Origin: Spirochaetales bacterium Spiro_01
Lineage (GTDB): Bacteria > Spirochaetota > Spirochaetia > Sphaerochaetales > Sphaerochaetaceae
Direction: 5' to 3'
Assembly (NCBI GenBank): GCA_001604265.1
Contig: LVBC01000186.1
Location: 1 to 6,358 of the forward strand
Length of the DNA stretch: 6,358 nt
Shown here: in pieces, positions 1-6,085 of the stretch
Numbering within the stretch: the stretch's first letter is position 1
Layout: each line of letters starts with the position of its first letter
Notes under the pieces: generated by a model
Databases searched by the model: none
What the model was told of the DNA's origin: nothing
Seen by the model: the letters and a program-made list of their open reading frames with translations, nothing else
Made by a program: the position numbers and the translations under genes

Positions 1-912
1 CTTATCGACCCGGATGACCCAGACGATCCAATAAGGCGCCAGGTCATCCCATCTGTCCTTGAAAATAGCTTGGATGATATGCTCGATCCTCTTAAGGAGG
101 TCGACTACTCTGTCACAGAGCGCCTGATCCACCACTACACAAACCGCTGTGCACTCCTCACGACGGACAGGTGCTTCACATACTGCAGGCACTGCTTCAG
201 AAGAAGGTTCACAGGCACAAGCTCGGGCCCCATTTCAGAAAAGCAGATAGATGATGCCATGGAGTATCTCAAGGAGCATGCTGAAGTCAAGGAGCTGCTG
301 CTTACAGGTGGAGACCTCTTCACGCTATCGGATGAGAGGCTCGACTATCTCTTTTCCAGTCTGAGAAGAACACGAGAGGATATAATACAGCGTCTCTGCA
401 CAAGGGCCGTTGCAACGAATCCGGAGAGATTCACCCCCAGATTGATGGACATCATAAGGAAGCACAACCATGGTGCACCCTTCATCCTGATGACGCAGTT
501 CAACCACCCAAGGGAGCTCAATGAGAGGTCGATCGCAGCAGTCAGTGCATTCATCGACATGGGAATTCCTGCCTTCAACCAGTCAGTACTTCTGAAGGGA
601 GTGAATGATGATGTCGATGTGCTCGAGGAGCTTTCCAACAAGCTGCTTTTCAACAGGATAAAGCCCTACTACCTCTTCCAGGGGGACCAGGTCTGTGGTA
701 CAAGACATCTCAGAGTGGATATTGTGAGGGGCCTTGAGCTGGAAGAGGAGCTCAGGAAGAGAGTCTCTGGGCTTGCAATGCCACAGTACACAGCAGACCT
801 TCCACAGGGTGGAGGCAAGGTCATACTGACAAGGCAGTATCTGAAGGAGATACATGAGGACCACGTCGTCTTCACAACGCCGGATGGAGAAGAAAGAAGC
901 TACCCTAGATAA
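1..912 (+). CDS. kamA: KamA-family radical SAM/PLP aminomutase (lysine 2,3-aminomutase-like), 5'-truncated
   Basis: Only the C-terminal 303 residues are in the window. The frame is open to base 1, and the residues before the first possible start (a TTG at 70) already match the family (DPDDPIRRQVIP), so the true start lies upstream. The family uses a 4Fe-4S cluster, S-adenosylmethionine and PLP to move an amino group between C2 and C3 of lysine, giving beta-lysine. Visible: the cluster motif CFTYCRHC (Cys codons at 172, 184, 193); LLTGGD after it; NHPRE and NQSVLLKGVND in the barrel; the PLP lysine in QGGGK (codon 817). Asp codons at 685 (QGDQV) and 796 (TADLP) align with the two aspartates that bind the lysine substrate in clostridial lysine 2,3-aminomutase; glutamate mutases replace these. 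E. coli EpmB lacks the second Asp and the GGGGK context, so this protein looks closer to KamA. A role in free beta-lysine synthesis or in EF-P modification cannot be told apart here. It is convergent with the next gene. Confidence 0.9.
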   Translation, partial: LIDPDDPDDPIRRQVIPSVLENSLDDMLDPLKEVDYSVTERLIHHYTNRCALLTTDRCFTYCRHCFRRRFTGTSSGPISEKQIDDAMEYLKEHAEVKELLLTGGDLFTLSDERLDYLFSSLRRTREDIIQRLCTRAVATNPERFTPRLMDIIRKHNHGAPFILMTQFNHPRELNERSIAAVSAFIDMGIPAFNQSVLLKGVNDDVDVLEELSNKLLFNRIKPYYLFQGDQVCGTRHLRVDIVRGLELEEELRKRVSGLAMPQYTADLPQGGGKVILTRQYLKEIHEDHVVFTTPDGEERSYPR

Positions 913-917
913 TGACA

Positions 918-940
918 AAGGCGCCCATTTCGAGCGCCTT
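918..940. terminator. hairpin in the convergent intergenic gap, probable shared terminator
   Basis: A perfect 7-bp stem (AAGGCGC at 918-924 pairing with GCGCCTT at 934-940) encloses a 9-base loop, 5 bases after the kamA-like stop and 22 bases beyond the stop of the opposing gene. Read on the - strand the stem runs into TTTGTCATTATCT, a moderately U-rich tail, so it fits best as the end of the five-gene - strand unit. On the + strand the tail is not U-rich, so termination of the kamA transcript there would be weaker. This is inferred from sequence only. Confidence 0.6.
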
Positions 941-962
941 CCACTGTAGCTATCCGGATCGA

Positions 963-1751
963 TCAGTTCTCTCTGAGCTTGCTCATCGCATCCTGGATTG
1001 CCTTCTCTCTCTCCTGCTTTCTTCTGGTCCTGTAGTCGCTCTCGCTTTCCACGACCTTCACATCGCTGAACTTCGGAGCTGTGATGACCTGGGTCTTCTC
1101 AGCTTCGGCGACACCCTTGTCAAGCTCCTCAAGTACACGCTCGACAGTTTCCATTACAAGATGCTCTCTGCCCTCGTCCATGATCTGCTGTACGATAGGA
1201 GTAAGTGCCTCCTTTGTGATGTAGGTGGAAAGCTCCTCCTCGACCCTATCCATCACCATATCGGCAATAGCATCGGCATCGGCTCCGACCTTCTTCTCGA
1301 ACTCTGCATATACTGCTTCCGTTACCGGAACTATGAGGCTGTCGACGAGCTCCTCTCTGTTGACCTCCGACTCCTTCTCGATGAGGGCAATGAACTCAGG
1401 CCTATAGAGCTCTGCATAGTAGTCGACTCTCTCCTTCACGATAGGGTCGATGGCCTGCTTGAATGCATCGCTTGCGATGACCTTCTCGGAAAGGGCTGCC
1501 GAGAACTCTTCATCCTCGAGCAGAAGCTCCTTGACTCTCTGGGCCATCTTCTCATCCTCGGTAAGCTTCTTTACATCGGTCTCGAGAGGTTTCTGTATCT
1601 CTATGAGGCTCTGCTTCTGACGTTCTCTCGCAGCCTTGAGGATATCATCCTCGGTCTGACCTGGTCTGAATGTCCAGATACCAGCGAATACAGCTATAGC
1701 CAGAACTGTAGTGAAAGTCAGTACAATTGTGCGCGAAGATCTGCTACTCAT
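963..1751 (-). CDS. membrane-anchored helical protein of unknown function
   Basis: 262 residues; I do not recognise the family. Residues 8-27 form one hydrophobic segment after a short basic N-terminus (Arg4, Arg7), suggesting an N-in/C-out anchor. The AVFA-G sequence at its end could also be a signal peptidase site; there is no lipobox cysteine. Residues 32-262 are highly charged and predicted by eye as almost all helix, with heptad-like stretches (35-80, 190-218) and a basic, charged C-terminus (240-262). Three degenerate units of about 40 residues are centred on IDPIV (101-105), IVPVT (140-144) and LTPIV (183-187). The ATG start at 1751 overlaps the coaE stop by 8 bases and has AGAGG 8 bases upstream, so translation is probably coupled to coaE. 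It is the last gene of the unit, before the hairpin. An extracytoplasmic scaffold or envelope role is plausible but unproven. A 284-codon frame opposite it is a Leu/Cys/Ser-rich shadow. Confidence 0.8.
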   Translation of the reverse strand: MSSRSSRTIVLTFTTVLAIAVFAGIWTFRPGQTEDDILKAARERQKQSLIEIQKPLETDVKKLTEDEKMAQRVKELLLEDEEFSAALSEKVIASDAFKQAIDPIVKERVDYYAELYRPEFIALIEKESEVNREELVDSLIVPVTEAVYAEFEKKVGADADAIADMVMDRVEEELSTYITKEALTPIVQQIMDEGREHLVMETVERVLEELDKGVAEAEKTQVITAPKFSDVKVVESESDYRTRRKQEREKAIQDAMSKLREN

Positions 1752-2334
1752 TTAAATAACCTCTGAAAGAGAGTCTATCATAATACGACTGAATTTGTCG
1801 ATAAAGATAAGCCTCATCTGCATCATTCAATATAGTAAAGACCGGTCTGTCCTGCTCGAAGAGAGAGAGACCGACCTCCTTCTGGTTCATATTGCGCTCA
1901 AGAAATCGCTCCCTCGTGATTCCATCGCGCTTCAGGGCCCTCTCCAGTCTGATCTCAAGGGGTGCATATACGAATATCACCTCCCTGCAGAGTCGGACGA
2001 TTCCCGCCTTCTCGAGAGTTGCACCGTTCACAGTGACTATCCTGTGCTTTTCATCGAACTGCTTTATCCTCTCGATCAGAGCCGGGTATAGCAGAGCCTC
2101 GAGCCTTTCAAGCTTCTCCGGATCCGAAAAGACCAGTGGGCCGAGCTTTTTCCTGTCGACCTTACCGTCGCTCATCACCTCGTCACCGAACAGCTTCCTG
2201 ACCTGATCCGAAAGCTCATCGAGAAGCCGGTGGGCCTCCCTGTCGCAGTTGAAGGAGGGAATTCCCTTCTCCTCGAGAAACTGAGCGACTCTGTCCTTTC
2301 CCGAGCAGCTTCTTCCGATCACACCTATTATCAT
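1744..2334 (-). CDS. coaE: dephospho-CoA kinase, divergent
   Basis: 196 residues, normal for CoaE, which phosphorylates the ribose 3'-OH of dephospho-CoA with ATP in the last step of coenzyme A synthesis in the cytoplasm. Seen: an N-terminal beta strand and P-loop IIGVIGRSCSGKD (2-14); CDREAHRLL (30-38) where the family has DADxIAR; an LEALLYPAL segment (78-86) matching the family LExxxHPxI; and an Arg-rich lid, RLERALKRDGITRERF (129-144), followed by NMNQKE. Odd points: the Ser/Thr after the P-loop lysine is Asp14, and the PLLFE motif is replaced by VNGATLEKAG (102-111). I chose the ATG at 2334 because it gives the usual MxIGxxG N-terminus, overlaps the polA stop by one base (TGATG) and has GGAG 10 bases upstream; an ATG at 2352 would add six residues. 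Fold and context are convincing; catalytic activity is inferred. Another small P-loop nucleotide kinase is the alternative. Confidence 0.85.
   Translation of the reverse strand: MIIGVIGRSCSGKDRVAQFLEEKGIPSFNCDREAHRLLDELSDQVRKLFGDEVMSDGKVDRKKLGPLVFSDPEKLERLEALLYPALIERIKQFDEKHRIVTVNGATLEKAGIVRLCREVIFVYAPLEIRLERALKRDGITRERFLERNMNQKEVGLSLFEQDRPVFTILNDADEAYLYRQIQSYYDRLSFRGYLNE
1760..1764 (-). promoter_or_regulatory. ribosome binding site of the membrane protein gene
   Basis: AGAGG on the - strand lies 8 bases before the ATG at 1751, inside the last codons of coaE. It supports that start and indicates that translation begins within the upstream coding region. Confidence 0.55.
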
Positions 2335-5204
2335 CAGTGCATATCTCCCCATCTTCTTCCGGTCTCGATTCCGACCCTGAGTGGAACGGAAAGCTTCTGG
2401 GCTCCCTCCATCTTGGTCCTTACAATCCCGGTAAGTGTCTCGAGCTCATCCTCGTACACTTCGAAGATAAGCTCGTCGTGCACCTGCAGAAGCATCTTGC
2501 TTCTGAGCTTTCTCTTCTCCATCTCGCTGAAGATGTCGATCATGGCCCTCTTCATTATCTCGGCAGCAGTCCCCTGGATGACAGTGTTGACTGCGATGCG
2601 CTCTGCAGCCTGCTTCTCGACCTTGTTGCGGCTGTTGATCGCCATCACTCTCCTGACATGCCCTCCGAGTGTCTTCACATACCCCTTTTCCTCTGCACTC
2701 TTCACTGTTGCGGCGATGAACTGGCTGACTCCCGAGTAGCGTGCAAAGTAGGTGTCTATGAACTCCTTTGCCCTTGCACGGGAAATTCCGAGGTCTCCTG
2801 CAAGGCGGAAGGCTGACATTCCGTAGATGATGCCGAAGTTTATGGTCTTCGCGACCCTTCTCTCCTGCGGCTCCACATCCTCGAGCTTCTTGTTGAAGAT
2901 AAGAGAAGCTGTGTAGCGGTGGACATCTCCACCCTCGAGGAAAGCCTTCCTGAGATTCTCATCCCCGGACATGTGCGAAAGCACTACAAGCTCCACCTGC
3001 GAGTAGTCTGCCGAGAGGAATATGCAGCCAGGTCTTGGAATGAAGGCCGAACGTATCAGGCGCCCATCGTCCGTCCTGATCGGAATATTCTGCAGGTTCG
3101 GATTCCTGGATGAGAGTCTTCCGGTCGCAGTGCCTGTCTGCAGATATGAGGTGTGGATCCTCCCATTCTCATCTGTCAGCGTAGGCAGTGTCTCGACGTA
3201 GGTCGAAAGCAGCTTCGCAACTCCGCGGTAGTCGAGTATCTTCTCGATTATCGGGTCACCTGAACTCTTGAGGGACTCGAGTGTGGCAGTATCGGTGGAA
3301 AAGCCATACTTCGTCTTCTTACCGGTCTCGAGCTTCCTCTCCTCGAAGAGCACCTTGGATAGCTGTGCAGGAGAGTTGAGGTTGAAGTCGTGGCCTGCAA
3401 TGGCGAATATCTCATTCCTGAGCGAATCCTCCCTCTGTGCAAGTGTACTGGAGAGCTTTCCCATGAACTCCCTGTCGAGCAGCACACCCTCCTTCTCCAT
3501 TGCAAGCAGTACCTTGATCAGAGGAAGCTCGTAGCTTCTGTACACATCGACAAGCCCACTCTCCTCAAGCATCGGCTCGAATAGAAGCTTCAGCCTCCAG
3601 GCAAGGTCGCTGTCCTCTGATGAGTATCTTGTCGCATTCTCGAGAGAGACATCGGCAAAGGTCTTACCCTTCGGAACCACATCGTCGTAGTGCAGCGTCT
3701 CGTATGAAAGATACTTGCCTGCAAGGAAGTCGAGGTTGAATCTCTCTGTCTCAGTATCGAGCAGCCAGGCCGCAAGCATGGTATCGAATTCGACCTTGAC
3801 ATTCTCTATGCCGAGCTTTGAAAGCACTCCGAGGTCGTAGAGAAGATTCTGCCCGATCAGTGAAAGCTTTCCCGATTCGAAATAGTCATGGAAAAGCTTC
3901 ACGACATCATCTCTGGAAAGGAAGGTCTCGCCCTCGCTGACAAGAGGTGCATAGTAGGCCTTCCTGAGCTGGTATGAGAAAGAGAAGCCGACGAGCTCTG
4001 CGTTTCTCAGATCGACATCGGTAGTCTCGGTATCGAATGCGATCGTGCCGCCCATCCTGTAGGCCTCCTCGAAGAGCGCCCTGAGGACCTTGATATCGGA
4101 AACTGTCCTGTAGCTTCCAGTTCCCAGAAGCTCTGAAGGTGCCTTGAAGGCCGGTGCCTCTTCAGGCTCTGTCCTGGCAGGCTCCTCCTTTTCCTGATCG
4201 GGCTTCTCTCCATGTGCGAAGGCAGCTGCACTCCTTGCAAGGTTCCTGCAGCCGTTCTTCTCGAAGTCCGGAATTCCTGCTGCATAGTCTATTTTCGATA
4301 CAAGGTATGCAGGATCGTCGAAGGTCTCGACTCTGAAGACATCGTTTTTCAGCTGGACCAGACTCTTCGAAAGGTATGCGCTCTCTTTTCCTTCCTCGAG
4401 CTTTGTCCTGTTTCCCTTCGAAAGCGAGTCGAGATGGCGGTAGATTCCATCGAGAGAGACGTACTCCTCGAGAAGCTTCACAGCCCCCTTCTCTCCGATT
4501 CCCTTGACACCTGGAACATTGTCTGCAGTATCTCCGAGCAGCGAGAGGTAATCCACAATCTGGTCAGGTCGGACATGGTACTCCTCGAAGACCTCCTCAG
4601 GGCCGAAGAACTCGTACTTCGGCTGGTTCTTCTTAGGTGGCCGCAGCGCCTTCACATGTCTGTTCACAAGCTGCAGAAGGTCCTTGTCTCCTGTGACCAT
4701 TACAGCATCGATCTCGTGCCTGTTGGCCTCGGCGCAGAGGGTCGCGATCAGATCATCCGCCTCGAAGCCCTCCTTGGCGATGTATGGGATGTTCATCTTG
4801 TCCAGAGTCTCTTCGATCATGGGCACCTGCGCGTGCAGATCCTCGGGAGCTGCATCCCTGTTCGCCTTGTATTCTGGATACATTTCATGGCGGAAGGTGG
4901 GAGCGTGTGCATCCATCGCAACAACAAAGTAGTCGAAGGGATACTCCCTGAAGAGAGAAAACAGCGTATTGAAGAAGCCGAAGTATGCGGAGACGTTACG
5001 TCCTTTTCCATCGGTAAGCGGCCTTGTAATGAAGGCGAAGTAGGAGCGGTATATGAGGCCATAGCCGTCGACGATGAAGAGTCTTCTGGAAAAGTCCTTC
5101 TCCTCGACCTTCTCCTTGACGACCTCCTCCCTGATCCTGTTGTCCTTGTTCGTCAGTGCCAGAAGCTCCTGATCGAGATCTGCTTCAGAAAAAAGAGAAT
5201 CCAT
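2334..5204 (-). CDS. polA: DNA polymerase I, with 5' nuclease, 3'-5' exonuclease and polymerase domains
   Basis: 956 residues, slightly longer than E. coli PolA (928). It fills repair gaps and removes and replaces RNA primers on lagging-strand fragments. Residues 1-40 are a charged N-terminal extension. The 5' nuclease spans about 41-325: FIVDG, AMDAHAPTFRHEMYPEYKANR-type region (96-116), EGFEADDL, VTGDKDLL, and the helix-three-turn-helix around GVKGIGEKGA (232-241). An E/P-rich linker follows (about 331-358). The proofreading domain (about 365-560) keeps DTE (Asp391, Glu393), Asp457 in GQNLLYD, and Tyr527/Asp531 in YSSED, so it should be active. The polymerase domain has TATGRLSS (692-699), motif A DYSQVEL (Asp733), motif B with Arg782, Lys786, Phe790 and Tyr794, and motif C QVHDE (His909, Asp910, Glu911). 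Phe790 is the residue linked to discrimination against dideoxynucleotides. Val740 replaces the usual Arg of DYSQIELR. The ATG start is fixed by AGGAGG 5 bases upstream. Its stop overlaps the coaE start. Confidence 0.97.
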   Translation of the reverse strand: MDSLFSEADLDQELLALTNKDNRIREEVVKEKVEEKDFSRRLFIVDGYGLIYRSYFAFITRPLTDGKGRNVSAYFGFFNTLFSLFREYPFDYFVVAMDAHAPTFRHEMYPEYKANRDAAPEDLHAQVPMIEETLDKMNIPYIAKEGFEADDLIATLCAEANRHEIDAVMVTGDKDLLQLVNRHVKALRPPKKNQPKYEFFGPEEVFEEYHVRPDQIVDYLSLLGDTADNVPGVKGIGEKGAVKLLEEYVSLDGIYRHLDSLSKGNRTKLEEGKESAYLSKSLVQLKNDVFRVETFDDPAYLVSKIDYAAGIPDFEKNGCRNLARSAAAFAHGEKPDQEKEEPARTEPEEAPAFKAPSELLGTGSYRTVSDIKVLRALFEEAYRMGGTIAFDTETTDVDLRNAELVGFSFSYQLRKAYYAPLVSEGETFLSRDDVVKLFHDYFESGKLSLIGQNLLYDLGVLSKLGIENVKVEFDTMLAAWLLDTETERFNLDFLAGKYLSYETLHYDDVVPKGKTFADVSLENATRYSSEDSDLAWRLKLLFEPMLEESGLVDVYRSYELPLIKVLLAMEKEGVLLDREFMGKLSSTLAQREDSLRNEIFAIAGHDFNLNSPAQLSKVLFEERKLETGKKTKYGFSTDTATLESLKSSGDPIIEKILDYRGVAKLLSTYVETLPTLTDENGRIHTSYLQTGTATGRLSSRNPNLQNIPIRTDDGRLIRSAFIPRPGCIFLSADYSQVELVVLSHMSGDENLRKAFLEGGDVHRYTASLIFNKKLEDVEPQERRVAKTINFGIIYGMSAFRLAGDLGISRARAKEFIDTYFARYSGVSQFIAATVKSAEEKGYVKTLGGHVRRVMAINSRNKVEKQAAERIAVNTVIQGTAAEIMKRAMIDIFSEMEKRKLRSKMLLQVHDELIFEVYEDELETLTGIVRTKMEGAQKLSVPLRVGIETGRRWGDMH

Positions 5205-5209
5205 ATGCG

Positions 5210-5215
5210 CCTCCT
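5210..5215 (-). promoter_or_regulatory. strong ribosome binding site of polA
   Basis: A perfect AGGAGG on the - strand sits 5 bases before the ATG at 5204. It lies inside the frame of a longer reading starting with TTG at 5222, so it decides for the shorter 956-residue PolA. It occupies the only real gap (41 bases) in the - strand unit, which suggests that polA is translated independently of the gene before it. Confidence 0.85.
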
Positions 5216-5245
5216 GAATCAAGTATACTGGATTTTGAGACTTTC

Positions 5246-6085
5246 CTACACCTCAAGAGTCATGCCATCGTAGGCAGACAGGGCCTCTGGATAGAGCTCA
5301 TCGATCTCGCTTGCAGCTGTCTCATGGTTGATGTGGGTGAAGTAGAACCTTTCAAGTCCCAGTCGCTTTCCGACCATGTACGCCTCCTCGAATGAGAAGT
5401 GTGCACCGTGGGGCTTCTTCCTGAGTCCCCCTATCACCAGGTGCTTCACGCCCTCAAGGGCCTTGAAGGTCTCTTCTGGAATGTATGTGCAGTCTGTGAG
5501 ATAGGCAAAGTCATCGACCCTGTAGCCGTATATATTCCAGTGGGTCTCCCTTCCATGCTCCACAATTAGTGGCACTACGCTGAAGCCTGCGATATCCACG
5601 CTCTTGTAGGGTTCTATGTATGTGGGCTCGAGGTGGGGAACTCCGGGAAAGCCCCTTACGATTGCGGCCCTTCTTGAAAAGCCCAGGGTTCTGAGGATAT
5701 TCGCTGCAAGTATCCTCGCCTTCGACGAGGTGCCCTTTCTGCAGGCGTATGGCCAGCGCTTTCTGATATACCTGACAGTCTGCCTGTTGCCATATATTTT
5801 CAGGTCTGTCTCCTGGGAGAAGATCCTGAGATCATCGAGGCCGGAGATGTGGTCTGCGTGGTCGTGAGTGTAGAGGACTGCATCGACAGAATCGACATGC
5901 TCCCTGAGCAGCTGAAGGCGGAATTCGTACCCTGTATCGATCACAAGATTCTTACCATTCTTCGAAAAGAGAATGGAGGCCCTTGTCCTTCTGTCACGCG
6001 GATCGGTGCTTTCACAGACCGGACAGTGACAGCCGAGCTTTGGCACTCCATGGCTTGTTCCACTTCCGAGGATCGTGACAATCAT
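5246..6085 (-). CDS. metallo-beta-lactamase-fold hydrolase, PhnP-like
   Basis: 279 residues, cytoplasmic (no signal peptide). The fold signature THDHADH (73-79) gives metal ligands His74, His76, Asp78 and His79; His177 (VEHGRE), Asp198 (LTD) and His251 (THINHE) complete the two-metal site. The N-terminus GSGTSHGVPKLGCHCPVC has Cys19, Cys21 and Cys24, which with His254 match the extra structural zinc site of E. coli PhnP, a cyclic-phosphate phosphodiesterase of phosphonate breakdown. No phosphonate genes are nearby and many relatives have other phosphodiester substrates, so the substrate is unassigned and no symbol is given. Residues about 115-148 look like a basic insertion compared with the short loop usual after the (F/W)PY segment. 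The ATG at 6085 overlaps the stop of the preceding gene (TGATG), with AAGGAG 11 bases upstream. It ends 41 bases before polA and is probably co-transcribed with it. Confidence 0.88.
   Translation of the reverse strand: MIVTILGSGTSHGVPKLGCHCPVCESTDPRDRRTRASILFSKNGKNLVIDTGYEFRLQLLREHVDSVDAVLYTHDHADHISGLDDLRIFSQETDLKIYGNRQTVRYIRKRWPYACRKGTSSKARILAANILRTLGFSRRAAIVRGFPGVPHLEPTYIEPYKSVDIAGFSVVPLIVEHGRETHWNIYGYRVDDFAYLTDCTYIPEETFKALEGVKHLVIGGLRKKPHGAHFSFEEAYMVGKRLGLERFYFTHINHETAASEIDELYPEALSAYDGMTLEV

Noticed and set aside
70..72. TTG as start of the kamA-like gene
   Set aside because: The frame is open to base 1 and the residues upstream match the conserved family sequence, so the gene is cut by the window edge.
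912..1766. 284-codon frame on the + strand starting at the kamA-like stop
   Set aside because: It lies opposite the membrane protein gene, is rich in Leu, Cys and Ser with no recognisable domain, and its first codons contain the hairpin. The - strand frame has a clear anchor, charged helices and a ribosome binding site.
2350..2352. ATG at 2352 as the coaE start
   Set aside because: It would add six residues before the family's usual N-terminus and increase overlap with polA; the ATG at 2334 fits the TGATG junction and the GGAG spacing better.
5220..5222. TTG as start of polA
   Set aside because: The perfect AGGAGG lies downstream of it and 5 bases before an in-frame ATG, which is the better start.
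5222..5227. TATACT on the - strand as a -10 box for a polA promoter
   Set aside because: The hexamer 17 bases upstream (TGTAGG) does not resemble TTGACA, and the leader would be only a few bases. An internal promoter cannot be excluded but is not supported.
4212..5273. 353-codon frame on the + strand
   Set aside because: It is entirely antisense to the conserved 5' nuclease part of polA and its flank; the long open frame follows from polA codon bias and its product has no domain.
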